Notes: a model not told the origin generated them from the sequence alone. A stretch of 64,000 nt of DNA from Candidatus Gastranaerophilales bacterium (GCA_944325605.1 CALVAX010000001.1:124001-188000), one strand, 5' to 3'. Positions 42,801 through 53,021 are shown, numbered from the stretch's first letter. A program made the numbers and translations.

Positions 42801-43567
42801 TATTCTTTATCCAACTTAAATTCACTTGTAATAATTTCTTTCAAGTCTTTTAATGCTTTTTTCATTTTATCAACATCGTAATCCACTTGAGTTTTTTGTT
42901 TGTAATAATTCAAAAATTCATCAACTCTATATATCAGTTTTTCATCTTTTAATTCAAAAACAAAGTCTTTTTTGTATTTCTCCATGTTGGGGTCTTGTTT
43001 ATGCTGAAGATACCAACGATGTTCGCATATGTTATCTTGTAGGAACTTATATACAGCTTGAAATGAATCTATTTGCTCTCTAAATTCAATCGTTTTCGCT
43101 TTGAAGTTTTTGTTTATTTGACACAAATACTCATAGATTTTAAGAAAGCTCCTTATTTCAAATTCTTTATTAAGATTATCATCCGTAATAGCTTTAGAAA
43201 TTAAACATTCTTCTTTATCTTTTTCAAAATAATAAGTAAGTCTGTATATTGGGAGTATTCCTTGGTTTAACAGGTTCAAATGCTCAATATAGCTCTTGTA
43301 TCTGAATTCATATATTCTTGCTTTTTTATCAAGCTCTGACGTTTTATAAACAGCATACCAAGTTATACCACCAGTTATAATCGCTCCAAGTAATGTTGTT
43401 AAAGGATTCCAGTCGAATGAACTAAATGGAGACGGAATAAACCATAATGAAAAAAACGGAAATACTAGCCATAGTATAAGCTTAATCCCAACGATAATTA
43501 ATGCTATCGCAAAGGTAATTTTCACTATTAGCCAAATCCAATCAAGTATCTTTTTAGTTTTTTCCAT
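42800..43567 (-). CDS. Two-helix membrane protein inserted in the BREX operon
   Basis: 255 residues. Two amino-terminal membrane segments are IWLIVKITFAIALIIVGIKL followed by ILWLVFPFFSLWFI, and possibly a third is WNPLTTLLGAIITGGITWYAVY. A soluble helical domain (ELDKKARIYEFRYKSYIEHLNLLNQGILPIYRLTYYFEKD...) follows, facing the cytoplasm. It starts one base after pglX ends and overlaps pglZ by one base, so it is translated as part of the BREX operon. It is not one of the six canonical type I components. A membrane-anchored accessory subunit is possible. Confidence 0.7.
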   Translation of the reverse strand: MEKTKKILDWIWLIVKITFAIALIIVGIKLILWLVFPFFSLWFIPSPFSSFDWNPLTTLLGAIITGGITWYAVYKTSELDKKARIYEFRYKSYIEHLNLLNQGILPIYRLTYYFEKDKEECLISKAITDDNLNKEFEIRSFLKIYEYLCQINKNFKAKTIEFREQIDSFQAVYKFLQDNICEHRWYLQHKQDPNMEKYKKDFVFELKDEKLIYRVDEFLNYYKQKTQVDYDVDKMKKALKDLKEIITSEFKLDKE

Positions 43568-46500
43568 TTACCCCTTCTTTCCTACAATATCTTTTTCTGC
43601 TTCGAGTAGTCCTTGGAATTTTGCATAATTGACTTTTACACCGTCATCAAGGTCTAGTTCTATTTGCTCATCGGCTAAATCTTTAATCTTTCTATCAAAT
43701 TCAAGGCATTCTGTTTGGTATTTTGAATATAGTGATGTTAATTTAACATTTCCTTCGTTTTCTGCTCTTTGTATTGCATTATCCAATTTGTTTTGGAACT
43801 CGTGCAAATAATCTTTTCTTATTCTCGATAATGTTGTTTTATCATACCTGTGCAGGTATATTAGAGCGTTGAATGCTTTTTCTTTTCCACTTGTAAACAT
43901 CCAATAAATAGGACGTTTTTTGTAGATTTGCAAATGGTCTTTGTAGAAATCTTTCAAGAAATATGTTCTAATTCTATCTTCTGCACTTTCAGAACCTTTG
44001 CGACCTAAAACATCTGCTATATATTGCATATTCTCATTGAAATATAATTCGCCAAATGCTTTTTTCAAGAACCTTTTGAACTCTTCTATAATATCATCAT
44101 CAAACCAAGTATCAGAAAGAATCGGTAAAATACCATCTTCATCAACTTCTAAGGTTTGATATCTGCTCTTGTCAAACTCTCCACCAGCATATATTAAACC
44201 TTTTTCATCAAGAGAATATCTGCCAAACATACAGCCAACAGCATAAGATAGAAGTGATTTTATATCCCTTAATTCATCTGCTAAAGCGACTGTAATATCT
44301 TTATCATCAACTTCTGGGGTCATTTCATCTTGAAGTCCATAAATTTCAATAAACAATCTGTTCAATTCTTCTTCATTAGCTTTTAGCTTATTGAATTGCT
44401 CTTGTTTATATTCCTTCCATTTGTTGAAAGAATCTTCTACTTTTCCATTCTCTTTAAATCTCAACAATGGATGTTGTTCAAAATCCCAAGATGTTTCAAA
44501 ACTATCCCAATCGTCTTTTGAGATACAAATGTTTTGATTAACATTTATATTGATTTTGTTTAAAATTTGTACATCATTTATTTGTTTTACTGGTATTTTT
44601 GCTATAACTCCGCAACTATTATTTATAGTTGGATTTATTAATTTCAAATAATTCTGGCAAACTTTTGTGTTTAACAAAGCCAAAAGAAACAGGTTTTCTT
44701 TATCATAATATATACAATTTGAGGCAGTATCCAGCAAGAAACCTTCTTCAAAATATCTTGCAGAAAAAATACCTGAACCAACTAATGTCCAACTATAGTG
44801 CGGTCTAAAAAAGAAATCAGAATTTCTTACAGCTGCTCTTGGATTGTTTTTAATTTCTAAGCCATTATTTGCCCAATTTGTTATATGCATTCTATTACCA
44901 TACCAACGACAAAAATTTCCACCTTTATCCGTAGGAGCCCATTTTAAATTTTTAATAAAATTTTCTCCATTTGTTAATTTGAAACCAATTTTATTAGTAT
45001 CAACTTCATACCAATATTTAATATATAATTCTCCATCGCCAACAGACATTCCGAACTTAGGATAAGCAAAGTTTTCAATTTTTTTGTTACAAAAAGATGC
45101 TCTTATTTTATCACTAACCCAGTATGCAATCGGCGTCCCCGGTATTGAGTGGAATCCATTTTGTTTGCAACAATATATATCACCTTGATTGAATTCTAAA
45201 TATTTTTCTTCTTTTAATTTAGCATTCGGATATTCTGTTAATTTAACAAATCGTCCAATATATTCAGGTAATTTAACTTTTCTTGTTATATAAGTTGTAG
45301 TCTGAACAACTTCTCCTGCAAGTTCTTCAAAAGCTCTTGTTCCTAAATGGACCATTGTATCTATGCAAGCATTATTCAACAAGTGTTCTCTTAAACTTTC
45401 GTAACTGCTTAAGAACATCCAAGAGTGCTGATTGACAGTAGCACTATAATAATTTTGTTTAGTATGATTTAAAATAACTTCTTTGAATACAGCAAACATA
45501 TCACCTTTTGACATCGGATACTTTTTCTTTACATATTCAGATAATTTAGGGCTCATACCTTTATTTCCCATGTATGGAGGGTTCGCAATCACACATTCAT
45601 ACTGTTGTTGCATAATACGAGCTTGTTTGATTAATTGAGGTAATTTGTCTCTTAATTGTTCTGTAATATCAGAATATAAAAGTCCCATATTTAAAGTTTG
45701 TACAGCATATAATCTTTCTTCCCAAAAATTGAAATCAAACTCTTTTACATCAAGAATTGAGCCATATTCTTTAGCGTCTTTGAATGTTTTTTGTAATAAA
45801 TCTATCTGTGCTTGTGCAAGTAATTGGTTAGTTACACCATTCATTAGGCATTCTTTTACTCTTGAATCAAACCAATTGGTATCTTGAATAGAAGTTATAT
45901 TTAGTTCAATGACTTTGGATGAAATATCTTTGTCATATTCTCTAGCTTTCATAATGACAGCAAGCTGAGCTAACTGTGAAGCTCTATCACAAATATCAAG
46001 CCCATATAAATTTTTTGTCAGAATCAATTTAGCAATCTCATCTTCCATATATCCAGCAGATTTGTAAATTTGGTATAAAACTTCAAAAGCTGTTACCAAA
46101 ATATGCCCAGAACCACAAGCAGGGTCAAGAACTTTTATATCTTCTGGAGAGATGTTTTTATTTATAATTTCTTTTAGTTTTTCTTTAACATCATCTTCTT
46201 GTTCAGCTGATTCTAAATAGTACTTAAATTTAGACTGTAATTCTTCATTAGGACGAGCTTCAAGCCACATTTTCCCAACTGAATTTTCAACCATATATTT
46301 TACTATCCATTTAGGAGTAAAAATTTGTGTCGCAGCTGGAATATTCTCTTTTGAAATCTTTTTACCCTTTTTTAAATCTGCAAAGACTTCATCTTTTCTT
46401 TCTGCTATATAATACTGATAAAGCCAGCCGATAATTTCTACAACTTGCCAGTTCGATTTATCTAGAGATAGCATTTCTTTTATTACAGAATCAGCACTAT

Positions 46501-47065
46501 TCATCCCTTGAGGGAATAATAGTTCTGTATAGTCTTGGATTTGTTCAAACAAGAATGGAAGCTTTTTGTTCATTACATTACATTGATGGATTAGTAATGT
46601 TTTAAAAATTACATCTTGATTATTATTTTGAACAGCTGATATAACAGTTTGTTTTTCTTCAGCATTCAACTGTGAGGATACAGATACTGCAAATTGGTTA
46701 AGGTTATCTATATTGGAAATAATATTAAAATTATTTTCGCTATAGCCATTAACTTCCATATAATATAGAGCAATGAATCTGTTGAACCAAGTATAAGCAA
46801 CTTCATCAATCAAGTTTTCATAACCTTTTGACTTAATCTCTCTTTGTAAGGTCTCAACTTGTTTTTTGCTAAAGAACTCTCCATTTATTTTCACTTGTCT
46901 ATCATCTTCAAACTCATAATTGACAGCTCTATTATCTTCATAAAATCCCATCAGTTTTGCTTGAAGCTCAACTCTTTCTTTAAGTTTTCTTCTTGCTTTT
47001 ATAGCAAAGTCTTTTAGTGCTGATTTATCTAATGTTATTTCGTTTTCTAATAGTTCTGTCATCAA
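43568..47065 (-). CDS. pglX: PglX, BREX adenine-specific DNA methyltransferase
   Basis: 1165 residues. N6-adenine methylase motifs are DPACGSGHILVTAFEVLY (SAM binding, 314-331) and VIANPPYMGNKG (catalytic NPPY, 495-498). The helical front and the large carboxy-terminal target-recognition and spacer region (to FYKDHLQIYKKRPIYWMFTSGK) match the type I BREX PglX layout. PglX marks host DNA at one strand of a non-palindromic site, so unmodified phage DNA is recognised. An AAGGAAG site precedes the start. No frameshift or truncation is visible, so the methylase looks active. Confidence 0.95.
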   Translation of the reverse strand: MMTELLENEITLDKSALKDFAIKARRKLKERVELQAKLMGFYEDNRAVNYEFEDDRQVKINGEFFSKKQVETLQREIKSKGYENLIDEVAYTWFNRFIALYYMEVNGYSENNFNIISNIDNLNQFAVSVSSQLNAEEKQTVISAVQNNNQDVIFKTLLIHQCNVMNKKLPFLFEQIQDYTELLFPQGMNSADSVIKEMLSLDKSNWQVVEIIGWLYQYYIAERKDEVFADLKKGKKISKENIPAATQIFTPKWIVKYMVENSVGKMWLEARPNEELQSKFKYYLESAEQEDDVKEKLKEIINKNISPEDIKVLDPACGSGHILVTAFEVLYQIYKSAGYMEDEIAKLILTKNLYGLDICDRASQLAQLAVIMKAREYDKDISSKVIELNITSIQDTNWFDSRVKECLMNGVTNQLLAQAQIDLLQKTFKDAKEYGSILDVKEFDFNFWEERLYAVQTLNMGLLYSDITEQLRDKLPQLIKQARIMQQQYECVIANPPYMGNKGMSPKLSEYVKKKYPMSKGDMFAVFKEVILNHTKQNYYSATVNQHSWMFLSSYESLREHLLNNACIDTMVHLGTRAFEELAGEVVQTTTYITRKVKLPEYIGRFVKLTEYPNAKLKEEKYLEFNQGDIYCCKQNGFHSIPGTPIAYWVSDKIRASFCNKKIENFAYPKFGMSVGDGELYIKYWYEVDTNKIGFKLTNGENFIKNLKWAPTDKGGNFCRWYGNRMHITNWANNGLEIKNNPRAAVRNSDFFFRPHYSWTLVGSGIFSARYFEEGFLLDTASNCIYYDKENLFLLALLNTKVCQNYLKLINPTINNSCGVIAKIPVKQINDVQILNKININVNQNICISKDDWDSFETSWDFEQHPLLRFKENGKVEDSFNKWKEYKQEQFNKLKANEEELNRLFIEIYGLQDEMTPEVDDKDITVALADELRDIKSLLSYAVGCMFGRYSLDEKGLIYAGGEFDKSRYQTLEVDEDGILPILSDTWFDDDIIEEFKRFLKKAFGELYFNENMQYIADVLGRKGSESAEDRIRTYFLKDFYKDHLQIYKKRPIYWMFTSGKEKAFNALIYLHRYDKTTLSRIRKDYLHEFQNKLDNAIQRAENEGNVKLTSLYSKYQTECLEFDRKIKDLADEQIELDLDDGVKVNYAKFQGLLEAEKDIVGKKG

Positions 47066-47150
47066 TACTTCCTTTATCGTTTGAAAAGTTCCAATATTTT
47101 AGGGATTAGGTTGGTTTTATAATGGTTACTCCTATTTACACCATTTACCC

Positions 47151-50100
47151 CTAGCCTTGAAGTTTAATACGTTTATTGTTCCTGATTCTGTTTTTCAACT
47201 CTTCTGATAGTTTATTGATATAGTTATCAACATCTTCTTCAGTCTCAAGAATTTGCATAGCCTGAACAACATTTGTAGGATTTACGAATACTAATTCTTT
47301 CTGAATCATTGGTTCAGAGTCTGGATGTTCTTCTGTACCTGTTTGTTGGTGTAATTCTAAATTCTTTTTCGCAATGCTATCTTCTGAAATTTGTTTCAAA
47401 AGTTTTTCATAATATAATTTTGCTTTTTCTTCAATAGCCTTTAACACTCCAAAATCAGTTGCTCTTTCATACAAATCAGTAACATTAATCTTGAATAAGT
47501 TGCTATATCTTCCACATTCAAGCCCCTGTTTAGATGCTTCTTCTGCTAAATAATAAGCTAAATCACTTATAACTTCTCCTAATGCTTGTTTATAACCTTC
47601 TAATACATTATTAACAATAGAAGTTATATCCGAATTTAAGATAGGAAGGTCTTTAATCATAGAATATGGTTCAGGAGAATCTATTATCGATTCAAGTTTA
47701 GAAATTAGTTCGTTTAATTTAGCAACCTCTTCTGATTCAAAAGTTGTTAAATAAACTTCGTTTCTTTTTACTCTGTCATATATTTTCAATGATTCATCAA
47801 AAATACCAACTTGAGTATTAAAGAATGATTTGAGAAGTTTGTATTCTTGTTTCCAAGTTAATAAATTATCCTTTTGCTTTATCAATAAATCAAATAATCC
47901 GTTTACATCTGGCTCATTCTTAAGCTCTTTTAATGTAGAAAGACCAAGTTCAATAACAGTCTTTTTAGGATATTTTGGGTTATTATGTCTTCCATTAAGC
48001 TCTTGTAAATCTCCAATCATATTTTGAAGATTTTCTCTTATTAAATTTGCAAGTTTTTCTCCATCATCTACAAAGTCTTGTTTTTCAAATAGTTCTTGTG
48101 CTATTGCTATTACTTGCTGGATTTTTGCACTATCTATTTTTTCTTTCAATTTAATTACAGTGCTTTGAATTTCTCTGTCATTTGTCAAATATTTTACTGT
48201 ATTATAATCCTGATAATTGCATTGAACACCATTATAGAGAATAGAAATGTCTCCTTTAACAGCTAAATCTGCTACAACACCTGCAATATCATTTATAGAC
48301 CAACCATAAGGTTTTCTTGTGTATTGTTGTTTTAATCCCTGCATTGTAACAGTGCAACTCATCGAGTTATTTAGTTGAATAAATGCTAAAACATCATCAA
48401 GAGCTTTTTTGTTTCTTTCATCCAATTTACCTTGAGGAGCAATGAGTTTTGCATGGATTTCTTTTTCATCCCTAACTCTTTCTTGGATAAAATGAAGGTT
48501 CGTATATGTATTTTCTACAATTTGTTTCAAAGCATTTTCAATCTTTGCAGCAGCACTTGTTGCACTAACTTCCATAATCTGACCGTTTGTGTAGAAAGTG
48601 GATTCAAGAATAGCTTGTTCTAATAAAGTTTTTACCCTTTTCTTGCGTTCTATTAATTCAGCACCTCTGTTTTTTAATATCATATCCTGCATTTCAGACT
48701 GTTTTACACTGCTTTTTTGCTTGATATACTTGTCTGTTTTTAAGATAGTTTCAAGTTCTTGTAGGTAACCGTTTTCATTCAATTTGATAAATAATGTATT
48801 TCCTGCAAGGAACTTCATTTTTAGCTCAGATTCGCTGAATTTATAATCAGAGTTCATTGAAGTGATAAATTTAACTTCTATATCTTCTGCTTGGCTTCCT
48901 CTTACTACATCATCAACTTTTCTTACAAAATAATAAGACTGCCCTTGAGGATATGGAGTTATTGACTTTTTAGTATAAATTTCTTCATATATATTTCTAT
49001 AGACTTCATTTAACACATCGCTAGAATCAATCTGAGTGTTTTTTATACCTCTTGTAACATCTTGTTCTTCGTTTGTTAAGAATGAATATTCTTCTCCATT
49101 TTGTTGTATTAATGTAGCTTGTTTTAATCTTGTTAGAGCTCCTTCTATTTTGGATTTTAGTGCATTTTTGCTTTCATTAATATTTGATATCATTAATGTT
49201 GCAATATTTTCTACATCACAAGGAACTTCTTTAATGTATTTAATCAAGAATAAAACAGTTAAGACTTCAATATCAAAATCTTCTATATCTGGATTACCCT
49301 CTTTTGCTTGTGCAATTATTCTGACAATATCTGTATCTATAAAGGTTTGAATCGTAGAATAAAAAACATTGAATGGAACTAATTCTGTAATCTCTTTATC
49401 ACCGTATTCTTTTAATGCCGTATGGAAAGCATTTAGCATAGAACGCTCCCCTGAAGCTAAGTGAGCCCCGGCATGAGAAAAGTTTCTTAACTCTGTAAAT
49501 ACACTTTGTAACAACTTGAATTGATATGGGACAAATGGATAACAATCAACAAAATCATCTGAGTTTTCATACATTTTCATGCCAGAAGTTTGGCTTGAAA
49601 ATGTTATTAAATTTGCCAAAATCTTTTCTTGTTCGTTGTAGTAATTAGAAAGAAGAGTTCTTGCATCTGTTCTCTTTTCTAATAATCTTCGTTTGATAAC
49701 TTCATCAGTGTTTGAACCAGATAAACTTAATTTTGTATCAAATCTGCCTTGGATTTTTGAGAAATCTTGGTCCCTGAAACGTTCTTTTGTTATAGAATCT
49801 ATTGCTTCTTGAGATGTTACCATTACCCAAGCTCTTCCATTACACATAGTACCCAAGTTTTCAACAACTGTCTGTAAACTAAGCATAAGGTTTGTATTAT
49901 CGCTTATAAATTGCCCAATTTCATCGACTAAGAAAATAATTCGATTCTTACTACCTTTACTTTCGAGATATTCTTTTATTAGCTTTGCAAACCCTTCTGG
50001 TGTAATCCCCGAATCTTCAACAACATCTTTAAATAAGTCTTGTGTACTTTGTTCTGTTGTCCCTGTAACTTGAACATATGCCTTTATAAAGAAGTCTTTA

Positions 50101-50714
50101 AAGAATCCAACTGCATTAGATGCTTCTTCCCAAGATACACCACTTTCTGAGGTTATAATTTGTTTGAATTCTTCGTATTTTCCATTTTTATCAAGATATC
50201 TTTCAATATCTGCAAGTTTAGGGTAGTTTGAAGAGTAACCCTGAGATTCGTTAAAGACCTTTAAAAAGACTTCAACAATACCATCTTTTCTTTGTTTTGT
50301 ATCTTTTGAACTCTTAGAATCAATGTTGAACAAAATAGTTTCTGTAGGAACAGATGTAGCTAATTTCATATCAGCAAAAGTCCAATCATCTATATTAGAT
50401 TTCCCTTCAAAGAATTCTATTGTTTTTTTACCTTTTACTTCTTTGTTGGCAAGTAGATATGATAGCATCTTTAAAAAGTGAGATTTACCAGAACCAAAGA
50501 AACCAGAAATCCATACTCCGATTTTATCAGTTCTTTCTTCAAATGAGTTTTTATAATTACTATAAAAAGTGCTAAAATGCTTAGAAAGTTCTTTTGTAAC
50601 AACAAATTCGTCCAATTCTTGATAAATAATAGCTTCGTCATCAACTTGCTCAACTTTAACAACACCATTAATGTTTCTATTAATATCTTTCTCAAATAAT
50701 TCTCTTAGCTTCAT
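47151..50714 (-). CDS. brxC: BrxC, large BREX P-loop ATPase
   Basis: The start at 50714 (MKLRELFEKDINRNINGVVK) follows AAAGGTG and leaves a 10-bp gap after brxB; longer in-frame starts would overlap brxB. The 1187-residue protein has Walker A GFFGSGKSHFLK at 71-82 and the Walker-B-like RIIFLVDEIGQFI. Long coiled regions follow (about 860-1000 and the end). This matches BrxC/PglY proteins of BREX, DUF499-like ATPases essential for methylation and exclusion. The tail is charged (LKNRIRNNKRIKLQG). Confidence 0.93.
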   Translation of the reverse strand: MKLRELFEKDINRNINGVVKVEQVDDEAIIYQELDEFVVTKELSKHFSTFYSNYKNSFEERTDKIGVWISGFFGSGKSHFLKMLSYLLANKEVKGKKTIEFFEGKSNIDDWTFADMKLATSVPTETILFNIDSKSSKDTKQRKDGIVEVFLKVFNESQGYSSNYPKLADIERYLDKNGKYEEFKQIITSESGVSWEEASNAVGFFKDFFIKAYVQVTGTTEQSTQDLFKDVVEDSGITPEGFAKLIKEYLESKGSKNRIIFLVDEIGQFISDNTNLMLSLQTVVENLGTMCNGRAWVMVTSQEAIDSITKERFRDQDFSKIQGRFDTKLSLSGSNTDEVIKRRLLEKRTDARTLLSNYYNEQEKILANLITFSSQTSGMKMYENSDDFVDCYPFVPYQFKLLQSVFTELRNFSHAGAHLASGERSMLNAFHTALKEYGDKEITELVPFNVFYSTIQTFIDTDIVRIIAQAKEGNPDIEDFDIEVLTVLFLIKYIKEVPCDVENIATLMISNINESKNALKSKIEGALTRLKQATLIQQNGEEYSFLTNEEQDVTRGIKNTQIDSSDVLNEVYRNIYEEIYTKKSITPYPQGQSYYFVRKVDDVVRGSQAEDIEVKFITSMNSDYKFSESELKMKFLAGNTLFIKLNENGYLQELETILKTDKYIKQKSSVKQSEMQDMILKNRGAELIERKKRVKTLLEQAILESTFYTNGQIMEVSATSAAAKIENALKQIVENTYTNLHFIQERVRDEKEIHAKLIAPQGKLDERNKKALDDVLAFIQLNNSMSCTVTMQGLKQQYTRKPYGWSINDIAGVVADLAVKGDISILYNGVQCNYQDYNTVKYLTNDREIQSTVIKLKEKIDSAKIQQVIAIAQELFEKQDFVDDGEKLANLIRENLQNMIGDLQELNGRHNNPKYPKKTVIELGLSTLKELKNEPDVNGLFDLLIKQKDNLLTWKQEYKLLKSFFNTQVGIFDESLKIYDRVKRNEVYLTTFESEEVAKLNELISKLESIIDSPEPYSMIKDLPILNSDITSIVNNVLEGYKQALGEVISDLAYYLAEEASKQGLECGRYSNLFKINVTDLYERATDFGVLKAIEEKAKLYYEKLLKQISEDSIAKKNLELHQQTGTEEHPDSEPMIQKELVFVNPTNVVQAMQILETEEDVDNYINKLSEELKNRIRNNKRIKLQG

Positions 50715-50724
50715 AACTACACCT

Positions 50725-51324
50725 TTACTCATTTGCAACAAGCCTAAATGCTCTGTAATAATTATCATCTTTTAAGCCATCAAAGTTTGAACCTTTAAAT
50801 AGCCTTAATTCTTTTTGGTCGTATGTACCAGGATAGAACATAATAACTGGAATCTTATCTAAAACTGCATGAAGATTATTTAAGACATTATGCGACCTTA
50901 CCAAAGGATATACCTTTCCTACACCAGATAAAATAACAAGATTACTATCTCCTAGCTCTTTTTTTATCATATTTACAAATTCTTCTATATTAATAACCCC
51001 TCTAAGAGTATTAATAAGACTTTCTGTTCCTTGTCTTTCTTCAGTTTCTATTGCTAAATCAAGATAAGTTTTATTACCAGCAGTTTTATCAGTTAGGATT
51101 TTTAATAACATCTCAAATAAATCAAATTCTATAGGTTTAATCTTTGAATTGGCATAAGAATAACTGCTTACAAAATCCTTGATATATCTCCTTACAATTA
51201 GTTCATCTGATGGTTCATAATCAAAGATATGAAAATTTAACTCTCCACCCAACGATTGTTGATTGAAAAAAGAATCCTGTTCAATTATTGTTTTAATTTT
51301 ATCCAGTCTTGCTCTAAGTTCCAT
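50725..51324 (-). CDS. brxB: BrxB (DUF1788)
   Basis: 199 residues matching the small BREX protein BrxB. It opens MELRARLDKIKTIIEQDSFFNQQSLGGELNFHIFDYEP. It then carries NLVILSGVGKVYPLVRSHNVLNNLHAVLDKIPVIMFYPGTYDQKELRLFK, the conserved 'GxGxxxPlxRxh...L......PvimFyPG.Y' block of DUF1788. It begins 3 bp after brxA. It is required for BREX and probably bridges PglZ and BrxC. Confidence 0.93.
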   Translation of the reverse strand: MELRARLDKIKTIIEQDSFFNQQSLGGELNFHIFDYEPSDELIVRRYIKDFVSSYSYANSKIKPIEFDLFEMLLKILTDKTAGNKTYLDLAIETEERQGTESLINTLRGVINIEEFVNMIKKELGDSNLVILSGVGKVYPLVRSHNVLNNLHAVLDKIPVIMFYPGTYDQKELRLFKGSNFDGLKDDNYYRAFRLVANE

Positions 51325-51327
51325 TAC

Positions 51328-51948
51328 TTATCCTAACATTGCTTTTGCATACCTTTTATCACCAATTTCTTCTAAATGATTAGTAATCTGGTATATACCA
51401 AGAGGGATTGTTAATTCTGCATTATCTCTATTTGTTCCTATATATCCAGCTCCACTTAGAATCTCAAAATACGCTAATCTAAGCCTTTTTAATGTTGTTT
51501 CTTTAAAGTTAGCCACAGTTTCACTCTGTTCTGCTTTAATCGAAAAATAGTTGGATATATCAGATTTAGAAACTTCCATTTGTCTTGAAAAAACTTTATC
51601 TATTAATACTTCTTCCATAAATTCAAGAAATAATCTGTCATATTTTAAAATTGCATAAAAATTAATAAGTCTTCCTATTTCATTAGGTTCAGTTAATAGC
51701 ACTTCAATCAAATAGTCATCTAAATAGTTTGCTCTTTCCCATACAGCACCAATATGTTTGTTTATAGCCTTAAAAGAACGATATTCAAATAAATTCTCAT
51801 TAATAATTTTATCGGTTGCTTCTTTTTTGCTTAAGCCTTCTTGTAGTAATTTAACTGCAACCTTAAACTCTGGATAAAGAAATTGATTTCCAGTCATCCT
51901 AGCACTATATTCTTTAGAAACAGAATTACAAACATCTCGTTTAACCAT
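51328..51948 (-). CDS. brxA: BrxA (DUF1819)
   Basis: 206 residues. The front KEYSARMTGNQFLYPEFKVAVKLLQEGLSKKEATDKII and middle EYRSFKAINKHIGAVWERANYLD fit the DUF1819/BrxA family, DNA-binding helical proteins that head type I BREX operons. The end LSGAGYIGTNRDNAELTIPLGIYQITNHLEEIGD is also typical. It is divergent from a small plus-strand gene across 131 bp. TATACT lies just upstream of the ATG, so the transcript may have a very short leader. Confidence 0.9.
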   Translation of the reverse strand: MVKRDVCNSVSKEYSARMTGNQFLYPEFKVAVKLLQEGLSKKEATDKIINENLFEYRSFKAINKHIGAVWERANYLDDYLIEVLLTEPNEIGRLINFYAILKYDRLFLEFMEEVLIDKVFSRQMEVSKSDISNYFSIKAEQSETVANFKETTLKRLRLAYFEILSGAGYIGTNRDNAELTIPLGIYQITNHLEEIGDKRYAKAMLG

Positions 51949-52079
51949 AGTATAATCTTACTACAAACATGCCTGTTTTTAACATTTTTAGCGTATTACT
52001 TAATAAATCAAATAACAAGTAAATTGTTCAAAGTTTTGTGCTATACTATAAAAGTAACAAATTATAATTTGAGGTGTTT

Positions 52080-52277
52080 ATGGGATTATTTGAGTTTTTA
52101 TTTGGGGATTCTGGTAATCAAAATAGAAAGTACAGAAATAAGGCTAGAGACCAAGAAATGGCGAATATGTACGAATCTGGATGGGATGAAATGGAAGATT
52201 CTAAATATGACAGAAAAGCTTTAGAAAGAGAAAAATGGTCTAACTATGAATATGATGATGAAGATGAAAAATATTAA
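52080..52277 (+). CDS. Small hydrophilic hypothetical protein (65 aa)
   Basis: The ATG at 52080 follows GAGG with 6-nt spacing; a GTG two codons earlier overlaps that site. It starts MGLFEFLFGDSGNQNRKYRN and becomes very acidic and Tyr-rich (WDEMEDSKYDRKALEREKWSNYEYDDEDEKY). There is no signal or membrane segment. It is divergent from brxA and upstream of a secreted repeat protein. Acidic small proteins next to BREX can be DNA mimics, but nothing here proves that. Confidence 0.5.
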   Translation: MGLFEFLFGDSGNQNRKYRNKARDQEMANMYESGWDEMEDSKYDRKALEREKWSNYEYDDEDEKY

Positions 52278-52328
52278 TATTTGAACAATTTTCAGCCTTA
52301 TTTCGTTATGATTATAAAGGAGTTGTGT

Positions 52329-52739
52329 ATGAAGAAATTTTTAGTTTTATTGTTGATGTTATTCTTTGTAAATGTAGCTTGTGCTGTTAATTCTTATGAT
52401 AGATATGGTCAAAAAACTGGTTCATACAAACAAACAACATCGGGATACAATTCTTATGACAAGTACGGTTCTAAAACAGGCTCATATAAGGAAACATCAT
52501 CTGGATATAACAAATATGACAAATACGGTCAAAAGACAGGAAGCTATAAAAAGACCTCTTCTGGATATAATTCCTACGATAAGTATGGACAGAAAACTAG
52601 TAGTTACAAGACAAATTCTAATGGCGTAACAACAAAATACGATAAGTACGGGCAAAAAGTAGGAACATTTAAAAAAGATTCATCTGGAAGAATAACAGAA
52701 TACGACAAATACGGCAGAAAGGTCGGAAGTTACAGATAA
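52329..52739 (+). CDS. Secreted protein of short Tyr/Gly/Lys repeats (136 aa)
   Basis: The ATG at 52329 with AGGAG upstream gives the signal peptide MKKFLVLLLMLFFVNVACA. After this come six or more tandem repeats of about 16-18 residues on the pattern YDKYGQKTGSYKxTSSGYNS. The repeats are nearly identical in DNA, suggesting recent expansion. The mature protein is basic, with evenly spaced Tyr, Gly and Lys, resembling repeats in phage tail-fibre-like or cell-surface adhesive proteins. The Cys at the end of the signal is not in a good lipobox. Confidence 0.65.
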   Translation: MKKFLVLLLMLFFVNVACAVNSYDRYGQKTGSYKQTTSGYNSYDKYGSKTGSYKETSSGYNKYDKYGQKTGSYKKTSSGYNSYDKYGQKTSSYKTNSNGVTTKYDKYGQKVGTFKKDSSGRITEYDKYGRKVGSYR

Positions 52740-52748
52740 AAATTAGAA

Positions 52749-53021
52749 TTACATAAAACAATAATTTATTTCAAGATGTTTAGTAATAAAAATTTCAAAC
52801 TCTTGGCTGTATCTTTCCCCGGTGATTAATTTTGAAAGATAGCTTTCAGTTATTTTCAAATGTTTTGCCAGTTGCTTTTGAGGTAAGTTCCTTATTAAAA
52901 GTTGAAATCTTATCATTCTCTCACGCTTATACAAAAATCTACTACCTCCATTGTTTGGAGATTTGGACATTTTTTGTTCAAGTATTTTTATTTTTATTTT
53001 TTCTATTAGTTCTCTTTTCAT
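52749..53021 (-). CDS. Small HTH regulator, probable transposon repressor
   Basis: 90 residues. The lambda-repressor-like HTH IRFQLLIRNLPQKQLAKHLKITESYLSKLITGE lies at about 37-69. The front is a basic helix. It is divergent from the MuA-like transposase gene with about 170 bp between starts, the position of the c repressor in Mu-like elements. It probably controls transposase expression. The element's left end should lie near or left of this gene but was not found. Confidence 0.65.
   Translation of the reverse strand: MKRELIEKIKIKILEQKMSKSPNNGGSRFLYKRERMIRFQLLIRNLPQKQLAKHLKITESYLSKLITGERYSQEFEIFITKHLEINYCFM

Noticed and set aside
52970-52990. Left end of the Mu-like element (GGACATTTTTTGTTC)
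   Set aside because: It partly matches the complement of the right-end repeat, but it is single, lacks the 33-bp phasing and lies in the repressor gene.
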